From NCBI GenBank assembly GCA_000733415.1, contig KL662191.1, positions 6,211,161 through 6,260,413 of the forward strand: a stretch of 49,253 bases of DNA, given 5' to 3'. This DNA is from [Leptolyngbya] sp. JSC-1 (GTDB taxonomy: Bacteria > Cyanobacteriota > Cyanobacteriia > Elainellales > Elainellaceae). The notes beneath the pieces were generated by a model that saw only the letters and a program-made list of their open reading frames with translations, searched no databases and was not told where the DNA came from. Positions within the stretch are counted from its first letter, which is position 1. Every line of letters starts with the position of its first letter. This document shows positions 27,401-35,806 of this stretch, one piece after another. The position numbers and the translations under genes are program-made.

Positions 27401-27999
27401 GCCTGGTAAATAAACGCCTCATCCTGAAGTTGATTGTTCTGAAGTGGGCGCAAAATGCAGCAGTCTACTTCAAACATTTGCCCCACCGTGATCACGATTG
27501 TCTGTAAAATCTCACGGTAGTTGAGCGCGCCCCGAATCGTGTTGGTAATTGCATTCAGCAGGGATTCTTGCCGTAAGGTTCGCCGCAGCTCTTGGGTGCG
27601 AGTTTTAAGGACATTGTGGGTATCCACTGCCTGCCGCACTACGGCTTTTAGCTCTTCGTCGTCCCACGGTTTGGTGACATATTTGAATACTTTACCGGAG
27701 TTGATCGCCTCGACCAGATCTTCTACATCGGTGTAGCCGGTCAAAATAATCCGAATCGTATCTGGGTATTGGGTAGCAGTAAGGCTAAGAAACTCAGTGC
27801 CGCTCATCATCGGCATGCGCTGGTCAGAGATAATCACGGCTACCTCACCTACCTGCGCTAGCATCTCCAGCGCTGCCGGACCATTCTCTGCTCGCAGTAC
27901 TTTAAATTCTCGGTGAAAGGTGCGATAGAGCAGATCCAGGTTGTCTGGCTCATCATCCACCACTAAAATCGAAGGTTTGTTTGGATCTAAAGATTTCAT
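24472..27999 (-). CDS. cyaC: CyaC-type hybrid histidine kinase/adenylate cyclase
   Basis: Multidomain cAMP synthase of 1175 residues. In order: receiver (1-125, phospho-acceptor Asp59 in IISDQRMP), GAF (~140-300), GAF (~310-490), HisKA with VSHEFRTPL (~510-575), HATPase (~615-725, NAIKFTEAGG and GSGLGLALVKE), second receiver (~830-950, VTDLMMPRVSG), and class III cyclase (~990-1160). Cyclase residues are complete: metal-binding Asp in FSDIVGFT and VGDAILAIFG, Lys in DKFVGD, Thr in DYTAIG (the cyanobacterial replacement for Asp), Asn and Arg in VNIAARL. This matches the domain order of Spirulina/Anabaena CyaC, a phosphorelay-controlled enzyme. GAGGAG lies 8 bases before the ATG. Confidence 0.9.
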   Translation of the reverse strand: MKSLDPNKPSILVVDDEPDNLDLLYRTFHREFKVLRAENGPAALEMLAQVGEVAVIISDQRMPMMSGTEFLSLTATQYPDTIRIILTGYTDVEDLVEAINSGKVFKYVTKPWDDEELKAVVRQAVDTHNVLKTRTQELRRTLRQESLLNAITNTIRGALNYREILQTIVITVGQMFEVDCCILRPLQNNQLQDEAFIYQAAQSNESPAYEILKHTVWETDQVLVITDALTDERILTAISEQQRAYQSAEIASSLIVPLICQQELMAVLALHQCKHRIWQDDEVQLVVMVADQAALALSQARAYEQVRALAKREALVNTITAAIRSSLDPQDIFAAITQQLGQALHVDGCALSLWTEDDEFVQCVGLHDATQSTAAAFLSSEAELTGFANRQQLPQSFAPIDGNPVLQRLLTTQAPVVIDDLSQHEELHVSDLPLRAPARALLVVPLLYDGKIIGSISLRQIHQPRQWEPAEVELAQAVAAQAAIAVQQSRLYQTTRQQAEKLLELDRQKTELFQNVSHEFRTPLTLTLGPLESAVEQQQGLSYEQSVIALRNSRRLLRLVNQLLDLQRLDAGRMQPHFHPCDLLTFIEQVVDSFRPYCAKKQIELRTCLEACPSVYLDLEKFDKVLYNLLSNAIKFTEAGGKIEVWLQMAEHHCLVKVKDTGIGIRPDQIPYLFDRFRQADGSASRSYEGSGLGLALVKELVDLHGGKVTVESSYGEGTTFSVLLPLGKAHLPIAQVSERPAELEQSRATVELADIETELQGQEDYVQGQIDGLNKAVPSAISLEIPTVISKAETTPISQTISQTTSQTADSSARILVVDDNADMRSYVASVLQRAGYQVCAARHGEEGFHVAQAQSPHLIVTDLMMPRVSGLEMIQMIRQHPLLQGTPIVLLTAKADEDTRIEGTEMGADAYLAKPFNDRELLAEVRNLLALKANERRIAELNTYLTESVLQRFLPPALVQKAAKGELSLDLRPEPRVITVLFSDIVGFTELSNTLRARRVAELLNEYLSEMTRTVFDNGGTVDKFVGDAILAIFGAPEEINPNEQVRRAIATAHQMQRALDALNERWQAQGISRVQFRCGIHQGTAVVGMFGSRERSDYTAIGPSVNIAARLQEAAEPNAILVSAAVADYLDDSVSITKFSPLKLKGVDETVLTFAVQSINMQMMGPVVVENA

Positions 28000-28577
28000 G
28001 CACCGCTCTCCTCGGTTTGAGGGCAGTTAGATGAGTAGGGCTTTGTCAAGTAAAAATGCCTGCGGCAGAAATGCTCTAGCGCTTGGCGTCAACAGTTGTC
28101 AACAGTTAAAGATTTCGGCAAGTGGGCTGAGATCAACCGTGGCCAGTCAACTGCCTAGGACGGTACCGAACGCTAGGGATGCTTGTCGGTGTAATGTTCA
28201 CGAGTAGGCAGTTTCTATTCCAGTTTCTATTCATAGAGCTCAAAGAATTCCTAGGAGGCTAGTCGGTTGGTTAAACGGGGCTTTGGCTAAACGGATAGAT
28301 AAAAATTGGCATTTTCACTCTTTAGGAGCGATAACTGTCTGTTTAGCACCGAATATACAGCTTCCCGTCGATTTTTGGCTCTCTAGCTGCATCTGCTTCA
28401 TCAAATCTGCAAATGGTCACGTATTTTAGGCATCATTTCAGTCTTAGCTTGATCGAAATCAGGTCGATCGGAAATCAGGTGCGAATGAAACGGTTTAGAT
28501 ACTTAAACCTGATCTAGAGAGTGCCCAGTCCTGTAAGGCTTTTAACTAAAGTCCTATAACTAATTCTCAGGACTACA
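28000..28577. other. Spacer between divergent cyaC and acetyltransferase genes
   Basis: No gene seen. It must carry both promoters. It contains several tandem duplications: GTCAACAGTT twice at 28088-28107, CAGTTTCTATTC twice at 28209-28232, and a 16-bp-spaced pair around CGAAATCAGGT/GGAAATCAGGT at 28454-28480. No TGTGA-N6-TCACA cAMP-receptor site was seen. Confidence 0.55.
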
Positions 28578-29309
28578 ATGAGGGCATCCCCCCCTTCTAA
28601 ACGCATGTCTACCCCGCACCCAGAAGCTTTGTCGTCCTCATCACCTAATTCAACCCCGGCTCACGACCAGTCCGCTTATCAAACCCGTAGCGATACTTCC
28701 TTCTTGACGCGCACCGTTCGGCAGCAGGATCTACTCGCGTTAGCAGATTTGCTTGCTAGCAGCTTTCACGGTCAAGAGGGTTGGATGCGGTGGGTTTATC
28801 CTCTCCTGAAAGCTGGAATCTATGAAGATTTGAAGAGCCGCTTTCATAGCCGTAGCAGCCACTATGCCTGTTTAGTGGCTGTCAAACCAACGCTAAAAGG
28901 ACAGGCTTTTTCAGAACTGAGCGGACGAGTTGCCCCAACTGGTTTGGTGCTTGGTCGTGATACCTTAGTCGGCACCGTAGAGCTGAGCTTGAAAACACCG
29001 TCTCTGCTGCAACCCTGGAATACTAAATATCTTTACTTGTCCAACTTGGCGGTTAAAAGCGACTATCGACGGCAGGGAATTGCCCAGCAGTTGTTGCAGA
29101 CCTGTGAAAAAATTGCTCTGGACTGGGGCTTTAGCGATCTCTACCTGCATGTTTTAGAAAACAATCACCAAGCGCGGCGTCTATATTGGAAAGCAGGTTA
29201 TCGAGTGCAGCGAATTGAGGTGAACCCCGTCACGCTGCTGCTGGGGCAACCTCGGCAATTATTCTTACGTAAACGGCTGCAGGAATTGGGAGGATCGGCA
29301 TGTTCTTAG
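28578..29309 (+). CDS. GNAT-family N-acetyltransferase
   Basis: Acyl-CoA-dependent acetyltransferase of 243 residues with a variable Ser/Pro-rich N-terminus (~1-45). The C-terminal half carries the GNAT core: strand YLSNLAVKSDYRR, the acetyl-CoA pyrophosphate loop RRQGIAQQLL, and ENNHQARRLYWKAGY. The acceptor cannot be predicted. Its last ten bases overlap the next gene, so the two are translationally coupled. An alternative start is the Met at codon 10 (28605). Confidence 0.85.
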   Translation: MRASPPSKRMSTPHPEALSSSSPNSTPAHDQSAYQTRSDTSFLTRTVRQQDLLALADLLASSFHGQEGWMRWVYPLLKAGIYEDLKSRFHSRSSHYACLVAVKPTLKGQAFSELSGRVAPTGLVLGRDTLVGTVELSLKTPSLLQPWNTKYLYLSNLAVKSDYRRQGIAQQLLQTCEKIALDWGFSDLYLHVLENNHQARRLYWKAGYRVQRIEVNPVTLLLGQPRQLFLRKRLQELGGSACS

Positions 29310-30187
29310 TTACAGGTGCAACCGGAGGATTGGGGCGTCGAATTGTGCGACTGCTGCGGGAACGAGAGCAACCGATCCGAGCCTTTGTCAAGCTCACCTC
29401 CCGCTATGGAGAGCTGGAGCATCGGGGAGCCGAGATTTTTATTGGCGACTTATTAGAAGAACGCGATATTCAAAAAGCCTGCCAGGGAGTCCGTTATGTG
29501 ATTAGTGCTCACGGGTCGAATGCGTCGAGTCGGGATGGGGCACAGGCATTGGACTACCGAGCCAATATTGATCTGATCGATGCTGCTAAAGCCGCAGGCG
29601 TAGCGCATTTTGTCTTCATTTCGGTGCTGGGAGCCGATCGCGGCTATGAAGATGCGCCGGTGTTCAAAGCCAAGTGGGCAGTCGAACAATATCTGCGCAA
29701 CAGCGGCCTCAACTACACAATTTTGCGGCCATCGGGGTTTGCCTCGAACTTATTGCCGCTTGCTGATCAGTTCCGCCAGACCGGCATTTACCTACTAGTG
29801 GGCGATCCCCAGTCGCGTACCTCGATTGTCAGCACTGACGATCTAGCTCGGATCGCGGCTGAGTCGGCAACTACTCCGGCAGCCCTGAATCAAACCTTAG
29901 CTGTGGGAGGGCCAGAAATTCTGACTCGTGCCGATGTACCGCGCATTTTTGGCCGTATGTTTAATCGGGAGCCAGTGGTAATTAATCCGCCCTTGGCTGC
30001 ATTGGATGGGGTGCGTACTGTACTGGGGTTCGTGAATCCAGCGGCTCAAAAGTCTCTAGGTACCCTGCGAACCCTGCTGGCCAATGAGTTCTTTTGCACT
30101 CCGACAGAAGTGGCAGCCCTAGAATCAATGTTTAACTTCAAGTTGGAAACGCTGGAAACCTTTTTGCGGCGATATGTCAATCTTTAA
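29300..30187 (+). CDS. NmrA-like NAD(P)-binding (atypical SDR) protein
   Basis: Rossmann-fold protein of 295 residues. The N-terminal VTGATGGLGRRIVRLL is the dinucleotide-binding loop, DLLEERDIQKACQGVRYVIS follows the usual SDR path, and YTILRPSGF replaces the YxxxK catalytic pair, as in atypical, NmrA-like members. Related cyanobacterial proteins serve as redox-sensing or assembly factors (for example Ycf39 types), but this one is longer at the C-terminus and unassigned. GGGAGGAT precedes the ATG inside the upstream acetyltransferase gene. Confidence 0.85.
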   Translation: MFLVTGATGGLGRRIVRLLREREQPIRAFVKLTSRYGELEHRGAEIFIGDLLEERDIQKACQGVRYVISAHGSNASSRDGAQALDYRANIDLIDAAKAAGVAHFVFISVLGADRGYEDAPVFKAKWAVEQYLRNSGLNYTILRPSGFASNLLPLADQFRQTGIYLLVGDPQSRTSIVSTDDLARIAAESATTPAALNQTLAVGGPEILTRADVPRIFGRMFNREPVVINPPLAALDGVRTVLGFVNPAAQKSLGTLRTLLANEFFCTPTEVAALESMFNFKLETLETFLRRYVNL

Positions 30188-30220
30188 GGTGGGCTGAGGG
30201 TAGGACTTTGCAGTGATTGG

Positions 30221-31018
30221 TTAAACACCGACACGGATCAGTAGAGCGATAAGAATCGCCACTACCGCGCCGATCAGGGTATTCAGCACATTGACAATCT
30301 CGTTGGTTAGCCAGCTAAACCGCGATTGCAGGGTCGCTCCGATCACGCTCTCTAAATTAGTCGCTACAAAAGCAGCAACGACGCAAATGCCGATGTCAAT
30401 GGGGCTGATTAAATCCAACCCCCAAGCTAGAGACGCGATTGCAGCCGATGCCAGTATGCCAGCCAGCGTGCCTTCTAAACTAACGGCTCCTTCAGTTCCA
30501 CGAGCCACTGGCTGCAAGGTTGTGATCAAAAATGTGCGTTTGCCGTAGGCTTTGCCAACTTCACTAGCGCAAGTATCCGAGAGTTTGGTGCTCATACTGG
30601 CCACATAGCCCAACACCAGCAGCGAGACAATCAGCGGTGTCCATGTGGAGGGAAACGTAGCAAAGCTATAGGCCGCCAAGGCACAGAGAGCCGCCACCAG
30701 TGCCGATCCCCAAACATTTTCTGGCCCTCTGGCTCCGGAGCGCTTCTCTGCAATCCCCGCGGCTTCTTTTTCGGCCATCCCGATGCGAGTCGCCGCCGAG
30801 CCGACCAGAAAGTAAAACAGCATCACCAGATAACCACGCCACCCTAGCGTGCCCCAGAGGATGATCCCCAGAATCCAGGCATGTAACAATCCGGCAGGCG
30901 TCAGCAGTTTTTTGGGCACAAACCAGGCAATCCCAAACAGAATCGAGTTAATCCCAATTGCAAAGGCCCAGGGCATGAAGGTGTCAAGCAGAGCCGGAGA
31001 AATGGTTGGCATAGACAT
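30221..31018 (-). CDS. DUF92/TIGR00297 membrane protein (VTE6-like)
   Basis: An integral membrane protein of about 265 residues with six or more hydrophobic segments. I start at ATG 31018 (MSMPTISPALLD). Family blocks are KKLLTPAGLLHAWILGIILWG, the polar AEKRSGARGPENVWGSA loop, and the SMSTKLSDTCASEVGKAYGK segment. Plant VTE6 of this family phosphorylates phytyl phosphate for tocopherol synthesis, so a phytol-salvage kinase is a reasonable inference. It lies downstream of trpS on the same strand, with a 115-bp spacer carrying imperfect AAGCCAAGAGTCAGAAG-type repeats. Confidence 0.87.
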   Translation of the reverse strand: MSMPTISPALLDTFMPWAFAIGINSILFGIAWFVPKKLLTPAGLLHAWILGIILWGTLGWRGYLVMLFYFLVGSAATRIGMAEKEAAGIAEKRSGARGPENVWGSALVAALCALAAYSFATFPSTWTPLIVSLLVLGYVASMSTKLSDTCASEVGKAYGKRTFLITTLQPVARGTEGAVSLEGTLAGILASAAIASLAWGLDLISPIDIGICVVAAFVATNLESVIGATLQSRFSWLTNEIVNVLNTLIGAVVAILIALLIRVGV

Positions 31019-31133
31019 AGTAAGGATTGTTGGTGGGCAGGAGCTAGAAGTGAGAAGCCAAGAGTCAGAAGCTAGGAGCCAAGAGTTATTGAGTTGCCGG
31101 TTAGCTTTCTTACCCGTGATCAAGAGACAAGCC

Positions 31134-32144
31134 CTAAACCGGCACCGAATAGCCCAATGCCGCTTTCACCTTGGCCAGGGTTGGATTAGCGATAGCTTCG
31201 GCTTTTTCGCGGCCTTGGCGCAACACAGATTCTAAGTAGCTCGGTTCGGCCATGATTTCGTGGTAGCGGTCTTGGATGGGTTTGAGGGCAGCGATCATGG
31301 TATCAGTGAGCAGCGGCTTGAATTGGCCCCAGCCCATATCCTGACATTCGGCAGTAACGGCTGCTTTGGTTTGGTTTGACAACAACATATAGAGGCTGAG
31401 CAGGTTATTACACTCTGGCCGTTCTGGATCATCGAAGGTCAAACCGCGAATCGAGTCCGTTTTACAGCGCTTGATTTTGTACTGAATCTGGTCGGGCGGA
31501 TCGAGGAGGTTAATTCGGCTTAGGTCCGAGGGATCGGATTTGGACATTTTTTTGGTACCGTCGGCCAAGCTCATCACCCGTGCTCCTTCGGCGCGAATCA
31601 TTGGCTCTGGCAGTTTTAGAACGGGTAACTCAGGTTTGCCAAACAGATAGTTAAGCCGGGCAGCAATGTCGCGGGTCAGCTCTAGATGCTGCTTTTGGTC
31701 TTCGCCGACAGGTACTTTATCGGGTTCATAGAGCAAAATATCGGCGGCCTGTAAAACCGGGTAGGTGAGTAGGCCAGTACCGACGTTCTCCCCCTGTTTA
31801 ACCGCTTTCTCTTTGAACTGCACCATGTCTTGCAGCCAATTGAGTGGTGTGATGCAGCTAAACAGCCAAGCCAGTTCGCTGTGGGCCGGAATGTGAGACT
31901 GGACAAAAATTGTGGCGTGGTTCAGGTCAATCCCGCAGGCCAAATATATTGCCGCGACTTGATAGGTGTTGGCGGCCAGCTTGGTAGGGTCATGGGGCAC
32001 GGTGATGGCGTGTAGATCTGCCATAAATAAAAAACTGTCATACTGCTGCTGGATCTCAACCCAGTTGCGAATTGCGCCCAGGTAGTTCCCCAAATGCAGT
32101 TCTCCAGTAGGTTGAATGCCAGAAAGCACACGCGGCTTAGCCAT
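31134..32144 (-). CDS. trpS: Tryptophanyl-tRNA synthetase
   Basis: Class I aminoacyl-tRNA synthetase charging tRNA-Trp. I choose ATG 32144 (MAKPRVLSGIQPTGELHLGNYLG), giving 336 residues, the normal size; the open frame runs 37 codons further. HIGH-type signature is HLGN, and the second signature is KKMSKSD. GTGLLTYPVLQAADILLY and VPVGEDQKQHLELTRDIA are diagnostic blocks for the tryptophan pocket. No frameshift or missing motif. It is upstream of the DUF92 gene. Confidence 0.97.
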   Translation of the reverse strand: MAKPRVLSGIQPTGELHLGNYLGAIRNWVEIQQQYDSFLFMADLHAITVPHDPTKLAANTYQVAAIYLACGIDLNHATIFVQSHIPAHSELAWLFSCITPLNWLQDMVQFKEKAVKQGENVGTGLLTYPVLQAADILLYEPDKVPVGEDQKQHLELTRDIAARLNYLFGKPELPVLKLPEPMIRAEGARVMSLADGTKKMSKSDPSDLSRINLLDPPDQIQYKIKRCKTDSIRGLTFDDPERPECNNLLSLYMLLSNQTKAAVTAECQDMGWGQFKPLLTDTMIAALKPIQDRYHEIMAEPSYLESVLRQGREKAEAIANPTLAKVKAALGYSVPV

Positions 32145-32304
32145 AGTCTTTATTTCGAGTTCTGAAGGATATTTGAGTTCTGGAGGTGATTGAGTCTTGC
32201 CCAAAGCTGATTGTAAAGGGATTTGCTTAGGATTGACACATTGAACCCAGCTCAATCATCAACGAACAAAGATTCTAGATTTTTTGAGAACAACACTTTT
32301 TGCT

Positions 32305-32733
32305 TTACTTTTGCTTTACTTCGGTTTCCTTTACTCCGGTTTCCGTTGAAAGTGTATTGGCTCGACGTTCTAGATACTTGACGCCCCACTCATGCATAGC
32401 ATCTAAGATCGGTTTAAGGGTTTCGCCTGTTTCGGTGAGGGAATATTCCACCTTGGGTGGTACCTGAAGGTACACCTCGCGATGAATGATGCCATCTTCC
32501 TCTAGTTCACGCAATTGCTGGGTCAGCATTTTTTGGGTAATGCCGTGCAGGGAACGATGCAGTTCATTGAAGCGCCGCACGCCCTGAAACAGTTCGCGTA
32601 AAATTAGCACCTTCCAGCGTCCGCCAATCACATCAAGCGTACTTTCGACAGCACAGGTGAGTCTACCGTGGGAATAGGTTGTCTCAGGAGATTCGGTTTG
32701 ATTGTTGATTTGATTATTAGTTTGAGTACTCAT
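32305..32733 (-). CDS. HxlR-family transcriptional regulator
   Basis: Winged-helix regulator, 142 residues from ATG 32733 (MSTQTNN). Core: CAVESTLDVIGGRWKVLILREL, FNELHRSLHGITQKMLTQQL (recognition helix) and the wing DGIIHREVYLQVPPKVEYSL. The conserved Cys in LTCAVE is the residue oxidised or alkylated in sensors such as HypR/YodB. It is divergent from the pirin gene, with operator-like repeats between them, so control of pirin and itself is likely. The N-terminus is Asn/Gln-rich and of little information. Confidence 0.92.
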   Translation of the reverse strand: MSTQTNNQINNQTESPETTYSHGRLTCAVESTLDVIGGRWKVLILRELFQGVRRFNELHRSLHGITQKMLTQQLRELEEDGIIHREVYLQVPPKVEYSLTETGETLKPILDAMHEWGVKYLERRANTLSTETGVKETEVKQK

Positions 32734-32760
32734 AGAGCTGACTAGATTCAATCTGACAGA

Positions 32761-32842
32761 ACTTTCATTAATCACTTTCATTAATCAAATGGTATTTGCA
32801 TAGTATCTTTTTGGGTAGTACCTTACTTTGAAGTGCATACTT
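32761..32842. promoter_or_regulatory. Operator-like repeats between HxlR and pirin genes
   Basis: ACTTTCATTAATC is duplicated in tandem (32761-32786). Next come GGTATTTGCATAGTATC at 32791-32807, resembling the TACT/AGTA-type YodB box, GTAGTACC at 32816-32822, and an AAGT-GCAT-ACTT inverted repeat at 32831-32842. These lie upstream of both divergent genes. Binding by the HxlR protein is inferred. Confidence 0.45.
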
Positions 32843-33060
32843 CCCGTTTAACCTGTTTCTACTATAAACTCAATTTAGAAGCAGTGAAAGGACAGCGATG
32901 TTGATCGAGACAGGGTTAATTCAGATAGCCTGAGCACAGTCCAAAACAGCCCCAAATTCAGTCTGATAGTTCTCTACATTTACTTGAATCGCTTGGCTGC
33001 CCTGACTGATTTGCTGCTACACACTCATCGAAATTCTAGAAAACACTTTGGAGGAAGACT

Positions 33061-33759
33061 ATGATTACGCTGCGTCCTGCCGGTGAGCGGGGTCATGCTA
33101 ACTTTGGTTGGTTAGATAGCCGTCACAGCTTTTCCTTTGGCAATTACTACGATCCGGCTCATATGGGCTTTCGTGCCCTGCGCGTGATCAACGAAGACCG
33201 GGTAGCAGGCGGCGGTGGCTTTCCTACCCATCCCCATCGGGACATGGAAATTCTTACTTATGTGCTTTCGGGGGCGCTAAGCCATCGTGACAGTATGGGC
33301 AACACTGCCACAATTCACGCCAATGAAGTGCAGCGAATCACCGCTGGCACCGGCATTACCCACAGTGAGTTCAATGCGTCTGACAGCGAGCCAGTCCATT
33401 TTCTGCAAATCTGGATTGTGCCAGAGCAACGCGGCCTCACTCCCAGCTATGCCGAAGCCGCCTTTCCAGCCGAAACTCGTCAAAATCAGTGGCGGCTATT
33501 AGCGGGAGGCAATTCGAGCAATGGTGGAATTCATATCAATCAAGATGTGGATTTGTATGCCGCTCTACTAACCGATGGCGAGCAACTCAACTTTCCGCTA
33601 CGTCCGGGCCGTCATGCCTGGTTGCAGGTGGCCCAAGGCAAAGTTAGTTTGAACGGCCTTTCCCTAGAAGCGGGCGATGGAGCTGCTATTAGTGACGAAA
33701 TCCAGCTAGAGGTGCTGGCCCATAGTGATGCTGAAGTGTTGTTGTTTGATTTGGCTTAG
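33061..33759 (+). CDS. Pirin-family bicupin
   Basis: Bicupin protein of 232 residues, related to pirin and quercetin 2,3-dioxygenase (YhhW type). Metal ligands of the N-terminal cupin are present: His57 and His59 in PTHPHRDME, His101 and Glu103 in GITHSEFNAS. Preceding RVINEDRVAGGGGF is typical. The C-terminal cupin lacks metal ligands, as in the family. GGAGGAAGACT is a strong ribosome site. The adjacent divergent HxlR regulator suggests induction by quinone or other electrophile stress; that is inference. Confidence 0.93.
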   Translation: MITLRPAGERGHANFGWLDSRHSFSFGNYYDPAHMGFRALRVINEDRVAGGGGFPTHPHRDMEILTYVLSGALSHRDSMGNTATIHANEVQRITAGTGITHSEFNASDSEPVHFLQIWIVPEQRGLTPSYAEAAFPAETRQNQWRLLAGGNSSNGGIHINQDVDLYAALLTDGEQLNFPLRPGRHAWLQVAQGKVSLNGLSLEAGDGAAISDEIQLEVLAHSDAEVLLFDLA

Positions 33760-34092
33760 TTTGATTGAGCTTAGTTGGTTTAGCCCAGCTTGATCGTGCT
33801 TAGACTTGATCGTGCTTAGAATAGAGGTGATTGAATACTTGATTGAATACTTGATTGAATGCTCATTGAGTACAATTTAATTCTCATTCACTTATCTATT
33901 CACGTATTCAATCACCTACTATTTCCTTTCATGATCAAAGCAAGCTACAGAACTAGGTGCTACGCAGGCTATACTGTTCTATAATGCCGACGGCTATACA
34001 AAACTTAAACCCCAAAACTGTCCCCCCTTCCCCCCTCTCCCTCTTTTAACTGAGCTAATCTTAATGTCATCCTGCCTAAGGGAGATGACGCT
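33760..34092. other. Spacer with nested tandem and inverted repeats
   Basis: No gene seen. CTTGATCGTGCTTAGA is perfectly duplicated at 33789-33820. TGATTGAATACT occurs three times at 33828-33863, the last with one change. AGGTGATTGAATAC at 33825-33838 has an exact 14-base reverse complement at 33904-33917, so the region can form a long stem-loop. A pyrimidine tract fills 34021-34047. Confidence 0.75.
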
Positions 34093-35550
34093 TTGTCTGA
34101 TTTGATTACCCAAGCCCAACCGCCGCTCGAATTTATTCCACCCGCCTTTAATCCGCTGGTTTATCAAGTGGCTCGCTGGCTATTGCCGCTGTGGACCCGT
34201 TGGCGAGTGCAAATTGTAGATGTGAAGGTACATCACGCTGAACGTCTTGTTGAACTGTATCGTCAATTTCAGGTGGGCGAAATTCGGTTCATGATGGCGT
34301 TTCGCCATCCTAGTGTTAACGACCCGTTTGGCTTATTCCAGCTGTTAGCCCGTTGTATACCGCAAGTCGCAAAACAACAAGGCGTGAAGCTAGATTTACC
34401 GACCCATGCCCATTTCATCTACGATCGCGGCATTCCGCTCTGGGCCGGTAAGCCCGTGGGCTGGCTGCTCTCCCAGCTAGGTGGCACACCAATTCGACGT
34501 GGCAGAGTAGATCTGCCTGGATTACGCTCGATTCGACAGCTCTTTACCGACGGCAGGTTTCCAATGGCAGCAGCTCCAGAAGGGGCAACCAACGGTCATG
34601 CGGAAATTGTCAGCCCGATTGAACCGGGAATCGCTCAGTTTGGTTTCTGGTGTGTGGAGGATCTGCACAAAGCCGACCGTGATCAAGAGGTGCTGATTGT
34701 GCCAATCGGCATTCGTTATTACTATGTAGCTCCACCCTGGGATGCGATTGCCCAGCTACTGACTCAGCTCGAAGCCGATTGTGGGTTAACCGCCCCGACT
34801 GCTGCCGATCTACCGGAAATCACGGGCGTTCCTTCTACGGTGAGTCCGCAGCAGCTATTGCTCTATCGGCGACTTTTGCGTCTGAGCGAACATTTGCTGA
34901 CCGTGATGGAGGACTTTTACAGCAAGTTCTATCACCAGAATCTCAAAATCCCAGTGACTGAGGCAGAATCGCCCCTAAGCGTTAACGATGCTATCGCCGC
35001 CCGACTCCAGCGATTGATGAATGCAGCTCTTAGCGTTGCGGAACAATACTTTGGCCTCCAACCCAAGGGAACCGTTACCGATCGCTGTCGGCGGTTAGAG
35101 CAGGCGGGATGGGAGTGGATCTATCGAGAAGACTTGGACAATCTGGCTCAGCTTCCTCCAGCGGCCCGTGGATTAGCCGACCGAATTGCAGAAGAATCGG
35201 CTCTGCGGCTCTGGCACATGCGCTTAGTAGAAACCTTTGTTAGCGTGACGGGACGCTACATCCTAGAAAAACCATCGGTGGACCGACTAGCTGAAACTCT
35301 ACTTTTGGTGTGGGACACAGTGACGCGCTTGAAGGGCAAAGACCCTACCAAACGCCCCCGATTAGGCCCCCAGCGCGTGGAAATTACTATCGATCAGCCG
35401 ATTTCGGTCACAGCTCGCCGAGCAGCTCATCAAACTAACCGACGGCAAGCGGTGGCTGAACTAACCCAGGACTTACAAACCGCTTTGGAAAAAATGGTCC
35501 TTGATGGCTCGACCTCAGCCTCAACTACATCAGTCCCAGGTGAGTTGTGA
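34093..35550 (+). CDS. PlsC-like glycerolipid acyltransferase with long C-terminal region
   Basis: A 485-residue protein with a phospholipid/glycerol acyltransferase domain in residues ~60-260. The HX4D catalytic motif is His72-Asp77 (RHPSVNDPF) and the second block is APEGATNGH, the EGxT motif. TPIRRGRVD supplies the third block. The C-terminal ~220 residues are helical and unassigned. A role in lysophosphatidic or other lipid acylation is likely but the acceptor is unknown. The start appears to be TTG at 34093, with GGGAGA about 8-10 bases upstream. Convergent with a small hypothetical gene, 6 bp between stops. Confidence 0.85.
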   Translation: MSDLITQAQPPLEFIPPAFNPLVYQVARWLLPLWTRWRVQIVDVKVHHAERLVELYRQFQVGEIRFMMAFRHPSVNDPFGLFQLLARCIPQVAKQQGVKLDLPTHAHFIYDRGIPLWAGKPVGWLLSQLGGTPIRRGRVDLPGLRSIRQLFTDGRFPMAAAPEGATNGHAEIVSPIEPGIAQFGFWCVEDLHKADRDQEVLIVPIGIRYYYVAPPWDAIAQLLTQLEADCGLTAPTAADLPEITGVPSTVSPQQLLLYRRLLRLSEHLLTVMEDFYSKFYHQNLKIPVTEAESPLSVNDAIAARLQRLMNAALSVAEQYFGLQPKGTVTDRCRRLEQAGWEWIYREDLDNLAQLPPAARGLADRIAEESALRLWHMRLVETFVSVTGRYILEKPSVDRLAETLLLVWDTVTRLKGKDPTKRPRLGPQRVEITIDQPISVTARRAAHQTNRRQAVAELTQDLQTALEKMVLDGSTSASTTSVPGEL

Positions 35551-35556
35551 AATGTA

Positions 35557-35754
35557 TTAGGGGCCAGGTTCTGTTTGAGCAGTGGAAATAGCATCAATAA
35601 TTTGGCGGGCTTCCGCGTTCAGCAACGGCATCAGTTGGGTTCGGGCTTCGGTTGGCTGATTTTGCCAAAGCATTTTGACAAAACTGGTTTTGCCTTGCTG
35701 ACTCGTATTATTCAGGACACTGGCAAGCTTCTCGATGTTGATATCTTCTGACAT
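35557..35754 (-). CDS. Small conserved hypothetical protein
   Basis: A 65-residue, largely helical acidic protein (MSEDINIEKLASVLNNTSQQ). No known domain recognised. It follows the 149-residue hypothetical gene on the same strand after 52 bp, so both may be one transcript. Codon use resembles neighbours. Gene status is probable rather than sure. Confidence 0.55.
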   Translation of the reverse strand: MSEDINIEKLASVLNNTSQQGKTSFVKMLWQNQPTEARTQLMPLLNAEARQIIDAISTAQTEPGP

Positions 35755-35806
35755 GACTCTAACAACTCCATTCGCGCGTTACCAGGCCCCGAATTGGCGG
35801 GAAATT

